NCBI GenBank assembly: GCA_017439585.1
Contig: JAFSIV010000019.1
Span: forward strand, 1 to 47,104
Origin: Clostridia bacterium
Lineage (GTDB): Bacteria > Bacillota > Clostridia > Oscillospirales > Acutalibacteraceae
Length of the DNA: 47,104 nucleotides
Reading direction: 5' to 3'
A program made the translations under genes and the position numbers. Below are positions 35,355 through 43,882 of the stretch, one piece after another (position 1 is the first letter of the stretch; the number at the start of each line of letters is the position of its first letter). Under the pieces are notes generated by a model. The model searched no databases. It worked only from the letters and a program-made list of their open reading frames with translations, and was not told the origin of the DNA.

Positions 35355-35957
35355 TTACTCTAACGGTCTTATTCTAAGGGTTGCACCTAAATCCTCGCAA
35401 ATTTTCAGAGCTTTTTCCTGCTCTTGTTTAGAGGTTACGGTGTCCACCACAGTCATAACAACATTAGGAACGAATTTTACGCAGTCTCTTGTAAATTCAA
35501 GCATAGCATCGAAAGACTTAATGCCAAATTTTGATTTAACAACCGCGAGATAATCCTCTTTATTTGTAGCATTAAGGCTTATGGAAACAGTATCGATTAA
35601 GCCTTCAAGCTTTCCGGCGGTTTTTTCTCCGTTTATAAGGTCGGACAAACCGTTTGTATTAATTCTTATTGGAACAGAACTATTTTCTTTTATGAATTTT
35701 GCAACTTCTAATAGGTCGTTTAGTCTCTCAGTAGGCTCGCCGTATCCACAGAAAACAATTTCGCTGTATTTTTTATAATTGGCTGAAATTAAGCTTTCGC
35801 ATACTTCTTTTACGGTTGGCTCACGGTCTAGCCATAATGGGTCTGAGCCGTAAACCGAGTCTGCATTTTGCCTTAAACAAAAGGTGCAGGCGCAGGGGCA
35901 ACGGTTGGTCATATTAACATAAAGACCTGATTTAACGGGGTAGGTTATAGTCATCAT
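35355..35957 (-). CDS. Small radical SAM protein (TatD-associated type)
   Basis: 200-residue radical SAM enzyme with 4Fe-4S motif CPCACTFC (CxxxCxxC, about 19-26). FCGYGEPTERL is the GGE-like SAM motif, and RINTNGLSDLI and SISLNATNKEDY follow the barrel order. The length and the phrase NADSVYGSDPLWLDREPT fit a family described as TatD-associated radical SAM proteins, whose reaction is unknown. No tatD gene is beside it here. It follows the pyridoxamine kinase by 16 bases and probably shares its transcript. It has no SPASM or other C-terminal extension. Confidence 0.8.
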   Translation of the reverse strand: MMTITYPVKSGLYVNMTNRCPCACTFCLRQNADSVYGSDPLWLDREPTVKEVCESLISANYKKYSEIVFCGYGEPTERLNDLLEVAKFIKENSSVPIRINTNGLSDLINGEKTAGKLEGLIDTVSISLNATNKEDYLAVVKSKFGIKSFDAMLEFTRDCVKFVPNVVMTVVDTVTSKQEQEKALKICEDLGATLRIRPLE

Positions 35958-35973
35958 AAGTTAGTCACTCTCT

Positions 35974-36804
35974 TTAAATAGAATTAATTTCGGATAAAAA
36001 TTCTTCAAAGCAAACGCCGTCGGTCGTTGGTATATCGAGCTCAACTGTTCTTCGAAGCACCTTCCCGATAAAGCTTGAAGCGTGTTCAACCGATTCTGAA
36101 AAGTTTACACCGTTTACCGCATCTGCGGCGATCATAGAGGAAAAAACATCTCCCGTTCCCGAGCGGCAAATTCCAACCTTATGCTCGCGGATTACCTGAT
36201 AAGGCTTTCCTTTTTCAAATATAAAGTTTTCGAGGTCATCTCCTCGCTCAATTCCTGAAACTACTATTTTCTTAGGACCTTTTTCGGATAGTTTTTTGCA
36301 AATTTCAAAAATACTATCGTCATTCATAGTGTTATCAAAAGCAGTATCGGTCAAAATACAGGCTTCGGTTAAATTCGGGGTTATTATATCGGCGAATTTT
36401 AAAAGCTCGCGCATTTTTGAGGCAAGTTCCTCAGAATAGGTTGGGTAAAGCTTTCCGTTATCCCCCATAACAGGGTCAACAACAATAATAGTTTTATCGG
36501 TTTTAAACTTTTCGAAAAAGTTTTTAACTATGTCTATCTGGTTTACCGAACCTAAAAAGCCGGACAAAATACCTTCAAATTTAAGACCTAAATTTTCCCA
36601 TTCTGAAATATAGGCGGGCATATTCTCGGTGAAATCATTAAAATAAAAGCTTTCAAACCCTGTATGATTCGAGAAAACCGAGGTTGGCAGAGGGCAACAA
36701 TGGATTTTCATAGCCGAAATAATCGGTAAAGAGACAGCAATAGAGCATTTGCCGAAACCGCAAAAATCGTTAATAACCGCTATCTTTTTTTGATGGTTAT
36801 GCAT
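35974..36804 (-). CDS. Pyridoxamine/pyridoxal kinase
   Basis: ATP-dependent kinase for salvage of vitamin B6, PfkB/ribokinase fold (PdxY/PdxK group). 276 residues. The start IAVINDFCGFGKCSIAVSLPIISAMKI, the segment LPTSVFSNHTGFESF, VVDPVMGDNGKLY, DIITPNLTEACIL and the anion-hole motif RSGTGDVFSS with catalytic D are all seen. The variant CGFGKCS is typical of Clostridia. AGGAGG precedes the ATG. Divergent from the HAD phosphatase gene. Confidence 0.92.
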   Translation of the reverse strand: MHNHQKKIAVINDFCGFGKCSIAVSLPIISAMKIHCCPLPTSVFSNHTGFESFYFNDFTENMPAYISEWENLGLKFEGILSGFLGSVNQIDIVKNFFEKFKTDKTIIVVDPVMGDNGKLYPTYSEELASKMRELLKFADIITPNLTEACILTDTAFDNTMNDDSIFEICKKLSEKGPKKIVVSGIERGDDLENFIFEKGKPYQVIREHKVGICRSGTGDVFSSMIAADAVNGVNFSESVEHASSFIGKVLRRTVELDIPTTDGVCFEEFLSEINSI

Positions 36805-36903
36805 TTTTCACCCTCCTCTTGTTTTAACTTTTAAATTATATCACAAATCATATTGAACTTGCAAGTTTTAGTTTATTATGATATTATTTGTTTTGGTGAT
36901 GAT

Positions 36904-37542
36904 ATGTTTAGTGTTATTTTTGATATGGACGGAACTCTTTTAGATACCCAAAGAATATGTATTCCTGCTTGGGAATATGCGGGACTTTTGCAAGGAATAA
37001 AAGGAATGGGCAACCATATTGTTAATGTTTGCGGAGTAAACCACGAGGGCTCAAACAAATATTTAAAAGATAATTTTCCCACACTTGATATAGATAGGTT
37101 CCGCGCAGATTCACTGGATTACATAAATGAAAATATGATAGTTCGTTTTAAAAGCGGTGCAAAAGAGCTTTTGGATTATTTAAAATCCAGAAATATAAAG
37201 GTTGCTCTCGCAACCGGAACTTCTCGGAAATCGGTGGAACATCATTTAAAAGAGGTTGGGATAGAGGATTATTTTGATGCCTTAGTTTGCGGAACCGAAA
37301 TAGAAAACGGCAAGCCTGCGCCCGATATATTTTTGAAATGCGCCTCTCTTTTAGGGGTAAATCCCGAAGACTGTTTCGTTTTTGAGGATTCTCAAAACGG
37401 TATAAAAGGCGGATTTAAGGCTGGAATGAAATGTATTGGTGTTCCTGATGTGGTGGAATTTGATGAAGAAACCCGCAAAATGCTTTTCAGAGAAATGAAA
37501 ACGCTTAACGAGGCAATAGAGTTGTTCGAAAGCTTGGATTAA
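36904..37542 (+). CDS. HAD superfamily phosphatase (subfamily IA, beta-phosphoglucomutase-like)
   Basis: 212 residues from the ATG at 36904 (MFSVIFDMDGTLLDT); an earlier in-frame ATG at 36853 adds 17 unrelated residues. Motif I DMDGTLLD (nucleophile D8 and D10), motif II VALATGTSRKS, motif III K in NGKPAPDIFLK, motif IV VFEDSQNGIKGG. A helical cap lies between motifs I and II. Substrate is probably a small phosphorylated sugar or similar compound but cannot be set. GGTGATG serves as RBS. Confidence 0.9.
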   Translation: MFSVIFDMDGTLLDTQRICIPAWEYAGLLQGIKGMGNHIVNVCGVNHEGSNKYLKDNFPTLDIDRFRADSLDYINENMIVRFKSGAKELLDYLKSRNIKVALATGTSRKSVEHHLKEVGIEDYFDALVCGTEIENGKPAPDIFLKCASLLGVNPEDCFVFEDSQNGIKGGFKAGMKCIGVPDVVEFDEETRKMLFREMKTLNEAIELFESLD

Positions 37543-37545
37543 AAC

Positions 37546-37578
37546 AAAAACTGTGCAGTTTTTCTGCACAGTTTTTTA
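37546..37578. terminator. Bidirectional terminator, HAD gene and CNNM operon
   Basis: AAAAACTGTGCAG (37546-37558) with CTGCACAGTTTTT (37564-37576), five-base loop. It lies between converging genes. Confidence 0.9.
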
Positions 37579-37582
37579 AAAT

Positions 37583-38857
37583 TTAATCGTCTTCCTCGTC
37601 TTCGGTTTCAAGCTCTTCAACTAAAATCTTTTCAACTCGAACACCGTCGGCTTGTTTTACGGTTATTATAAGATTTTCAAAGGTAAAGCTTGCGTTTTCC
37701 TCAGGCTCGCCGTCAAGCATTGAAACAACCCAACCGCCTATTGTTGCGGTTTCGCCTTCAAAGCTTTCCTCGTCGTCAATATCAATATCGAACTCGTCAA
37801 AAAAGTCATAAATTCGCATATCACCGTCAGCTTCAAAATGGGTATCGTCTATGGCGATAAACTCGCGTTCAATTTCGTCGGTCTCGTCAAAAATTTCGCC
37901 AACCAACTGTTCGAGCACATCCTCCATTGTTATAATTCCCATTGTTCCGCCATACTCGTCCAAAACGATAACCAAATGGCTTTTGGTTTCTTTCATTTTA
38001 TCAAGAACATCGGGCAGAGGCATTGTTTTATGCACCGTAACCGCAGGAAGCATAAGCTCGCGGATATTAACCCTTTCTTTCTCAACAAAAGCTTTATAAA
38101 AATGGTTCAGGTGAAGAACACCGATAATTTCGTCAGGCGTGTCCTCATAAACCGGCATGCGCGAATATGTGCATTCGTGAATTTTCTTTAAGTTAATTTC
38201 ATAAGGGTCGCGAATATCAATGCTTTGCATATCAACTCTGGGAGTTATGATTTCGAAAGCCAAAACCTCGTCAAAATCAAGGGCGTTTTGAAGCAGGTCG
38301 CATTGTTCCTCGTCAAGAACACCTTCGTCTTCAACGATATCGATGATATTTTCGAAATCATCCTCGGAAACCGAATCGCTATCTGAAATATTTGATTTCC
38401 AGAAAAATGAACCGATTTTAACTATGCCCATTGTTAAAATTGTTATGGGCTTGAAAATCATATCTAAAATATGAATAGGTATTGCGGTTATATAGCAAAA
38501 CTGCTCGGGCATCTGTTTAGCTAAAACCTTGGGAATAATTTCGCCAAAGATTAAAACAATCAAGGTCATAGCAATGGTGGCTACCCAAGAGGGAAGCTTT
38601 AAATCTAAAACAATTAAGGTTGCTATTGCAGAAGAAGCGGTGTTTGCTAAATTGTTGCCGATTAGAATGGCGCTTAATGTTTTATTATAATTATCGGATA
38701 TTTTAGAGGCAAGTCTTAGAGCTAAATTATCTTTTTTCTCTCGTTTGGCTTTCAGTCTTGTGGTGTTAACGCTGGCATAGGCTATCTCGGTTGAAGAGAA
38801 AAATGCCGAGACTAAAACCAATAAAAATATGAGTATATAGCGGAGGTAATCATCCAT
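37583..38857 (-). CDS. CNNM/CorC-HlyC family membrane protein (full-length)
   Basis: 424 residues. DUF21/CNNM membrane domain (about 1-180; SAFFSSTEIAYASVNTTRLKAK; ILIGNNLANTASSAIATLI; FGEIIPKVLAKQ), paired CBS domains (about 200-325; TPRVDMQSIDI; HLVIVLDEYGGTMGIITMEDVLEQLVGEI) and a CorC_HlyC C-terminal domain (about 335-415; GDMRIYDFFDEF, ETATIGGWVVSMLDGEPE), then an acidic end. Such proteins are tied to magnesium export or cobalt/magnesium resistance. It begins inside the end of the preceding paralogue (8-base overlap, with GGAGGTGAG shared), so translation is coupled. Confidence 0.93.
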   Translation of the reverse strand: MDDYLRYILIFLLVLVSAFFSSTEIAYASVNTTRLKAKREKKDNLALRLASKISDNYNKTLSAILIGNNLANTASSAIATLIVLDLKLPSWVATIAMTLIVLIFGEIIPKVLAKQMPEQFCYITAIPIHILDMIFKPITILTMGIVKIGSFFWKSNISDSDSVSEDDFENIIDIVEDEGVLDEEQCDLLQNALDFDEVLAFEIITPRVDMQSIDIRDPYEINLKKIHECTYSRMPVYEDTPDEIIGVLHLNHFYKAFVEKERVNIRELMLPAVTVHKTMPLPDVLDKMKETKSHLVIVLDEYGGTMGIITMEDVLEQLVGEIFDETDEIEREFIAIDDTHFEADGDMRIYDFFDEFDIDIDDEESFEGETATIGGWVVSMLDGEPEENASFTFENLIITVKQADGVRVEKILVEELETEDEEDD

Positions 38858-39869
38858 TTAGCTCACCTCCCATATCATCCTCATCATAAATCTCGCCGAC
38901 TAGCTCCTCCAAAATATCCTCAACCGTTAAAATTCCTGCAACCTTACCGTCATTATCCCGAACAAAAGCGAGATTTCGGCGGTGGTTACTCATTTCGGTC
39001 AAGGCTTCGTCAATAGGAAGCTCGGCTTGAATGTAATACGGGTAATCAATAACCGAAGCCAGTATAACATTATGTTTGAGTCTGGCATAGGCTTTAAGGT
39101 ATTTTCTAATCTGCAAAATACCTTTAATGTTTCCCGAACGGTCAATAACGGGAATGCGGGAATGGTTGGAGGCTTTAACGATTTCAAGAATTTCCTTATG
39201 CTTTAAGGCTATGGAAATTTTTTGAACATCCTCCCAAGGAATCATAGCCTCCCTTACCTTTGCATTTGAAAAATGCAAAGCGGATTTAACGAGTTTTCCT
39301 GTGTCCTCGTCAAAATCGTCCTCCTCGGATATGTTTTCAACAATGTCAGTAAGCTCGTCCTCAGTCATAGTAACCTGATTTTCGGTATGCTTTTTAAAGG
39401 GCTTGGAAGCTAGCTTTGAAATACTTGTGAAAACCAAAGACAATGGCTTTAATATTTTCATAAGCACAAAAAGTATACCAGAGGAAACCTGAGCATAAGT
39501 CTCGTTGCAGGAATGTGCAAAGCTTTTAGGAAGCATTTCACCGAAAATGAAAATGATAGCAGTTGTAACAACCGTTGCGATAGAAACGGTTGCCGCGTCT
39601 TCCCCCCAGAGCTTAGTTGCAAGCACGGTTGCCAATGTACCGCAGGCAATGTTAACAATATTATTACCAATAAGCAATACCGACAAAGCCTCATCAAAAT
39701 TATCAAGAATTTTAAGCACTCGTTTAGCGCTTTTAATTCCTTTTGAGGACTTGCTCATCATGTGTATTCGGTTGACCGATGCTAAGGAAATTTCTGTTCC
39801 GGAAAAATAAGCACTGCAAATAATCAGCGCTATAAAGAGTATAATACTCCCCGCAGGACTATCGTCCAC
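38850..39869 (-). CDS. CNNM/CorC-HlyC family membrane protein (lacking C-terminal domain)
   Basis: 339 residues; paralogue of the next gene. CNNM membrane domain (CSAYFSGTEISLASVNRIHMM; VLLIGNNIVNIACGTLATVLA; FGEMLPKSFAHS) and CBS pair (AMIPWEDVQKISIAL; NLAFVRDNDGKVAGILTVEDILEELVGEIYDEDD), ending just after it. The CorC_HlyC domain present in the downstream gene is absent, with no frameshift remnant seen. Start is GTG at 39867-39869 with AGGAGATGG upstream. First of the pair, controlled by a consensus promoter with an overlapping palindrome. Confidence 0.9.
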   Translation of the reverse strand: MDDSPAGSIILFIALIICSAYFSGTEISLASVNRIHMMSKSSKGIKSAKRVLKILDNFDEALSVLLIGNNIVNIACGTLATVLATKLWGEDAATVSIATVVTTAIIFIFGEMLPKSFAHSCNETYAQVSSGILFVLMKILKPLSLVFTSISKLASKPFKKHTENQVTMTEDELTDIVENISEEDDFDEDTGKLVKSALHFSNAKVREAMIPWEDVQKISIALKHKEILEIVKASNHSRIPVIDRSGNIKGILQIRKYLKAYARLKHNVILASVIDYPYYIQAELPIDEALTEMSNHRRNLAFVRDNDGKVAGILTVEDILEELVGEIYDEDDMGGELNG

Positions 39870-39900
39870 GAAAAACCATCTCCTGTTATAGATAATATAG

Positions 39901-39950
39901 ATTAGATATCTAATCAGCTATATAATACATTATATATATGCGTTTGTCAA
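39901..39950 (-). promoter_or_regulatory. Promoter and operator-like palindrome for the CNNM pair
   Basis: Minus strand TTGACA (39945-39950), 17-base spacer, TATTAT (39922-39927). Right after it, at about +1 to +14, lies the perfect palindrome ATTAGATATCTAAT (39901-39914), a fitting operator position. The regulator is not known. Confidence 0.7.
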
Positions 39951-39957
39951 ATATTTG

Positions 39958-39986
39958 TTGATAAAGTTCGGTGGTTGGTGTATTAT
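39958..39986 (+). promoter_or_regulatory. Promoter for birA
   Basis: TTGATA (39958-39963), 17-base spacer, TATTAT (39981-39986), 30 bases before the ATG. The -35 boxes of the two divergent promoters are seven bases apart. Confidence 0.7.
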
Positions 39987-40015
39987 AAAAATAAATTATA
40001 AGAAAGGGGATTAAA

Positions 40016-40813
40016 ATGCCTATATATAATGTATATGATAATATAGATATATTAAATAATATTATAATTGCAGAAAAATCGGGCAAAAAGGCAGAGGATA
40101 TTATTTTGCTTGAAACGATAGATTCAACCAATAATTATATAAAACGAAATTTTAAATCGCTTTCTTATGGAACTGTTGTTATAGCCGAAAACCAAACCGC
40201 CGGCAAGGGCAGACTTGGCAGAAGCTTTTTAAGCTTTAATAACAGCGGTATATATATGAGCATATATTTGAAAGCTTTGGAAAACTCGGAAGCTTCCCTT
40301 AAAATAACTGCCGCTGCGGCGCTTATAGTAAGCCTGGCTATCGAAAAATGCGCGAAAAAGTCTCCCGAAATTAAATGGGTTAATGATTTGCTTTTAGAAA
40401 ACCGCAAAATTTGCGGAATTTTATGCGAGGGAATAGTGTCGCCCGAAAGTGCGAGACTCGAAGGAATTGTTTTAGGTATAGGGATAAATGTTTATAAGCC
40501 TCAAAATGATTTTGCGGAGGAAATAAAAGATATCGCGGGGCATATAGAGGATAAGCCTTGCGAGAATCTTAGAAACGATATAATTGCAGAAATTTTAAAA
40601 GGGTTAGATAATTTAGATTTGGAAGACGGTTCGGTTTTAGAGGAATACCGCCGCCGTTCATTTGTTTTGGAAAAAGAGATTTTGGTTTTAAAGAATGGTG
40701 AGAGCAAAAAAGCTAAGGCTTGCGAAATTGACGAGAATTTTCATTTAAAGGTTTTATATCCCAATGGCACTGCTGAGGCGCTTTCCTTTGGTGAGGTTAG
40801 TATTAGGATTTGA
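40016..40813 (+). CDS. birA: Biotin-[acetyl-CoA-carboxylase] ligase
   Basis: Activates biotin to biotinyl-AMP and attaches it to a biotin carboxyl carrier lysine. 265 residues. LETIDSTNNYIKR, ENQTAGKGRLGRSF (biotin/ATP loop, GRGRxGR-type), GIYMSIYLK, IKWVNDLLLENRKICGIL and a C-terminal domain (RRRSFVLEKEILVLKNGE) are seen. There is no N-terminal DNA-binding domain, only about 25 residues before the catalytic part, so it is a class I ligase without repressor function. RBS AAGGGGAT. Confidence 0.94.
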   Translation: MPIYNVYDNIDILNNIIIAEKSGKKAEDIILLETIDSTNNYIKRNFKSLSYGTVVIAENQTAGKGRLGRSFLSFNNSGIYMSIYLKALENSEASLKITAAAALIVSLAIEKCAKKSPEIKWVNDLLLENRKICGILCEGIVSPESARLEGIVLGIGINVYKPQNDFAEEIKDIAGHIEDKPCENLRNDIIAEILKGLDNLDLEDGSVLEEYRRRSFVLEKEILVLKNGESKKAKACEIDENFHLKVLYPNGTAEALSFGEVSIRI

Positions 40814-40837
40814 TATTTGTTTCTCCCTTCTGCCGAG

Positions 40838-40906
40838 CGGGCGGATGGTATCCGCCCCTACGAAAATGCAATTTGGTTTTATTGTAGGGGCGAGTATAAT
40901 TGCCCG
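40838..40906. repeat. Inverted GTAGGGG intergenic element
   Basis: CGGGCGGAT..ATCCGCCCCTACG (40838-40862) faces TGTAGGGGCGAG..TTGCCCG (40883-40906), giving two small hairpins in inverted orientation around a 20-base AT-rich centre. It resembles 24998-25025. The rest of the 371-base gap before the secreted protein shows no gene, only AT-rich DNA and the promoter below. Confidence 0.65.
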
Positions 40907-41061
40907 AAAAACGAAAATTAATTAACGGACCGTAAAAATGAGGGTGATTAATCTTTAAAATGCACCCATATATTTATCGGTAAAAATTGCATTTATACTT
41001 TTTGCACAAAAAGACGGGAGATTTTTTTATGCTTGCACTTCGAAAATGATAAAAAATGTAC

Positions 41062-41090
41062 TTGCATTTTCTAAAAAGTGTTGCTATAAT
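41062..41090 (+). promoter_or_regulatory. Promoter for the secreted repeat protein
   Basis: TTGCAT (41062-41067), 17-base spacer, perfect TATAAT (41085-41090). A leader of about 88 bases follows. Confidence 0.75.
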
Positions 41091-41100
41091 AAACTTAACC

Positions 41101-41152
41101 ATAGTACATACAATCCGTCTCTCTCTTTCTAAACTGTGGTACTATTTTATTT
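41101..41152 (+). promoter_or_regulatory. Terminator-like hairpin in the leader of the secreted protein
   Basis: ATAGTAC (41101-41107) pairs with GTACTAT (41139-41145), and TTTTATTTTTT follows, so transcription could be attenuated here. A smaller CGGC/GCCG hairpin (about 41157-41169) sits just before the AAGGAG ribosome binding site. The seven-pair stem is short and AT-rich; the role is uncertain. Confidence 0.4.
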
Positions 41153-41184
41153 TTTCGGCTATATGCCGGTAAGGAGTAATTTAT

Positions 41185-43566
41185 ATGAAAAAGATTCTCA
41201 AAAAGTCGCTTGCATGTATGCTAGCTGCTATCCTCTGCTTAACCGCATGTGTTGGCGCTATGGCATCTGTAGGCGCAGAAGGCGCAATCACCTATGCAAT
41301 TGCTGACGTTGCAATTGATCAGGGTGCAGAAGGCGTAATTGATGTTACTGTTAGCAATTTTGCTGATGTAGCAGGTCTTATCGCTGAGATTACACTTCCT
41401 GATGCTGTTGTTAGCATTGATGGTGTAAAACTCAATGACAGTGCTGAACTTGTTGAAATGACTGATGAAACTGCTGGTCATTATGTTGTTAATGGCAAAA
41501 CAGTTAAATTCGTTGGTTTATTCAATTCTCTCAATGAGTTCGGTGATGCTTTTGCAAATGTTGATACATTAGAAATCAACATCGCTGTAACTGTTGCAGA
41601 TGAAGCTAGCGTAACTGCTTTCGCTGCTCCTGTTTTCATGGCAGGTAATTTCAACGAGGAAATCCTCGACGTTACAGGTACTGTTGGTACTTTAACTGTT
41701 AACGCAGTTTGCAAGCATACAGAAACCGAAACTGTTGAAGAAAACAGAGTTGAAGCTGATTGCGTAAACGCTGGTTCTTATGATACAGTAGTTTACTGTA
41801 CTGTATGTAATGAAGAAATTTCTCGCGTAACAACAACAGTTGAAGCTCTCGGTCATACCGAGGTTATCGACGCTGCTGTTGCTCCTACTTGTACAGAAAC
41901 CGGTCTTACCGAAGGTTCACACTGCTCAGTTTGTGGCGAAGTTCTTGTTGCTCAAGAAGTAGTTGACGCTCTCGGTCATACCGAAGGCGAAGTTGTAATC
42001 GAAAATCAGGTTGAAGCTGATTGCGATACAGAAGGTTCTTATGACGAAGTTGTTTATTGTACAGTTTGTGGCGAAGAGATTTCTCGTGAAACAAAAATAG
42101 TTGACGCTCTCGGACACGAAGGAGCAGAAGCTGTTATTGAAAACATAGTTGAAGCTGATTGCGTAAACGCTGGTTCTTATGATACAGTAGTTTACTGTAC
42201 TGTATGTAATGAAGAAATTTCTCGCGTAACAACAACAGTTGAAGCTCTTGGTCATACCGAGGTTATCGACGCTGCTGTTGCTCCTACTTGTACAGAAACC
42301 GGTCTTACCGAAGGTTCACACTGCTCAGTTTGTGGCGAAGTTCTTGTTGCTCAGGAAGTAGTTGAAGCTCTCGGTCATACCCCCGCAGACGCTGTTGAAG
42401 AAAACAGAGTTGAAGCTCAGCCCGGCGTTGCTGGTTCTTATGATATGGTAGTTTACTGCTCAGTATGTAATGTAGAACTTTCCAGAACTTCTAATGAAAT
42501 CCCGGCTCTTCCTGATGAAGTTGTTGCTGAAGAAGATTCTTCTATCGTAGTTCATAATGTTGGTGCATCTATCACTGCTACATTGGATATGCGTGTTAGA
42601 GTTAGAAAGTCAGTTATCCCTGCTGACTGCGTAAGAGCTGAAGTCATTGTAACTCCTACTATTTATGATGGTAGCTACAATCCTACAGCTGGCGAATCTT
42701 TCGTAGAGTCTTTCAATATAGCAGACATCGGTACATATTTGACTATGTATCCTAAGAACTTTAGCCTCTTTGCATTAGATTTACCAATGTATATTCAGGT
42801 TAAATGCTATGATGCTAATGAAAATCTATATAAGTATTCACCTGTATATACATATTATCCTGCTGAAACTTTAAAGGCACAGTATAATGAATCTGCTTCA
42901 ACAAATTCTGCAAAGAAACTTAACGCAATTGTTACTGATATGCTTAATATGAGTGCCGCTGCTCAAGTTTACTTCGCATCACAAGCAGGTGCTACTTCTG
43001 CTCTTAAAGCAACTGTTGAAGCCGGCAACCTCGTAAATAAGGATTGGCCTCAGACTTTTGCTACAACTACAGAGCCTGAATACAATACTGTAAATAATTT
43101 AACTTACGGTGACGGATTTAATAGTACCAATAATCAGTTGAGACTAGGTGCTGACTTGTCAGGTGCTCCTATTCTTTCATACTCATTGCGTAAAGCTTCT
43201 ACTGCATATCCTGATACAAGCAAGCTTACAATGACTGTATCTTACACTTCTTACTATGGCAAAGCTGCCGGTGGCGAAGTTGTATCTGATACAATTTCTG
43301 GTGACGAATGGGCTCAATATGGTACCACACACTACACCTATAAGTTTAAAGATTGCGCTATGTATGATGGTAACAAAACTATTACCGTTGTTGTAAACTA
43401 TGATGGTGCAGAGGTTCTTCGTTCCGAGTATTCACTTGAAACTTACATTGCTGCTAATTCTACTGCTGATACAGCATTAGCTAAGTGCTTAAAAGCTATG
43501 GGTATTTTCGGAGCTTCGGCTCGCGCATATTTCACTGCTCTTGGTGGTACTGTTGATGCTGCTTAA
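41185..43566 (+). CDS. Large secreted surface protein with CxxC repeats
   Basis: 793 residues, exported. Signal sequence 1 to about 30 ([20 protein letters not shown]..); LTAC at 19-22 could be a lipobox, otherwise an AxA-type cut follows. Residues about 32-175 form a beta-rich domain of cohesin-like appearance ([20 protein letters not shown]). Residues 176 to about 445 are tandem units of the type [26 protein letters not shown] and [18 protein letters not shown], each with a CxxC pair and ending ALGH; the exact repeat period is 133 residues. The rest has two [12 protein letters not shown] / [12 protein letters not shown]-type motifs. Similar modular proteins are frequent in Ruminococcaceae and are thought to be on the surface. 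No sortase motif, S-layer domain or dockerin was seen. Codon choice (many GCT, GTT, GAA) differs from housekeeping genes nearby. Confidence 0.8.
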   Translation: MKKILKKSLACMLAAILCLTACVGAMASVGAEGAITYAIADVAIDQGAEGVIDVTVSNFADVAGLIAEITLPDAVVSIDGVKLNDSAELVEMTDETAGHYVVNGKTVKFVGLFNSLNEFGDAFANVDTLEINIAVTVADEASVTAFAAPVFMAGNFNEEILDVTGTVGTLTVNAVCKHTETETVEENRVEADCVNAGSYDTVVYCTVCNEEISRVTTTVEALGHTEVIDAAVAPTCTETGLTEGSHCSVCGEVLVAQEVVDALGHTEGEVVIENQVEADCDTEGSYDEVVYCTVCGEEISRETKIVDALGHEGAEAVIENIVEADCVNAGSYDTVVYCTVCNEEISRVTTTVEALGHTEVIDAAVAPTCTETGLTEGSHCSVCGEVLVAQEVVEALGHTPADAVEENRVEAQPGVAGSYDMVVYCSVCNVELSRTSNEIPALPDEVVAEEDSSIVVHNVGASITATLDMRVRVRKSVIPADCVRAEVIVTPTIYDGSYNPTAGESFVESFNIADIGTYLTMYPKNFSLFALDLPMYIQVKCYDANENLYKYSPVYTYYPAETLKAQYNESASTNSAKKLNAIVTDMLNMSAAAQVYFASQAGATSALKATVEAGNLVNKDWPQTFATTTEPEYNTVNNLTYGDGFNSTNNQLRLGADLSGAPILSYSLRKASTAYPDTSKLTMTVSYTSYYGKAAGGEVVSDTISGDEWAQYGTTHYTYKFKDCAMYDGNKTITVVVNYDGAEVLRSEYSLETYIAANSTADTALAKCLKAMGIFGASARAYFTALGGTVDAA
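41749..41982 (+). repeat. 399-base-period direct repeat, copy 1
   Basis: About 234 bases nearly identical to 42148-42381, inside the CxxC repeat region of the secreted protein. Differences are only single bases, e.g. GCTCAAGAA versus GCTCAGGAA. Confidence 0.9.
42148..42381 (+). repeat. 399-base-period direct repeat, copy 2
   Basis: Second copy of 41749-41982, offset exactly 399 bases (133 codons), in frame. Such DNA identity allows slippage or recombination that adds or removes whole units. Confidence 0.9.
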
Positions 43567-43641
43567 TAGTTATAAATAATATCTATATAAATTTTTATAA
43601 CGAAGTTTACTATTTATTTTATACATAGAGGTGAAATTTAG

Positions 43642-43764
43642 AATGGAAATCATTAAGTTTGCTAATGATGTTATTACTGCTTCTGGCAGCTTAGCTGAAA
43701 CTTGTCAGGGTGAGTGTTTTGATTCTACTTTTGTTGGCGTTCAAGATGCAGCTGACGAATGCTA
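43642..43764 (+). CDS. Candidate modified-peptide (RiPP) precursor, 40 residues
   Basis: Short frame between the secreted protein and a radical SAM maturase. The product starts MEIIKFANDVITASGS and ends ETCQGEC..DEC, with cysteines at 21, 25 and 40. GAGGTGA lies 9 bases before the ATG. The layout (N-terminal leader-like part with acidic/hydrophobic pattern, small G/S/A linker, Cys-containing end) suits a precursor whose second half is modified. A strong terminator follows, then the maturase with its own promoter. No promoter of its own was clear, so it may be read from the secreted-protein transcript 75 bases upstream. No known precursor family is recognised; assignment rests on position, size and composition. 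Confidence 0.65.
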
Positions 43765-43792
43765 ATTATTAAATTAGTATAACATTAATATG

Positions 43793-43823
43793 AAAAAGCC
43801 CGTGGTCACCTACGGGCTTTTTT
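43793..43823 (+). terminator. Terminator between precursor and maturase
   Basis: AAAAAGCCCGT (43793-43803) with ACGGGCTTTTT (43812-43822), eight-base loop, T run. Twenty-eight bases after the precursor stop. Confidence 0.9.
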
Positions 43824-43854
43824 ATCTATGCAATTAAAAAATATGATATATCTA

Positions 43855-43882
43855 TTGAAAAAAAATAAGAATCTGTTATAAT
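43855..43882 (+). promoter_or_regulatory. Promoter for the maturase operon
   Basis: TTGAAA (43855-43860), 16-base spacer, perfect TATAAT (43877-43882) with TG at the extended -10 position. An 80-base leader follows before the ATG at 43965. Confidence 0.75.
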
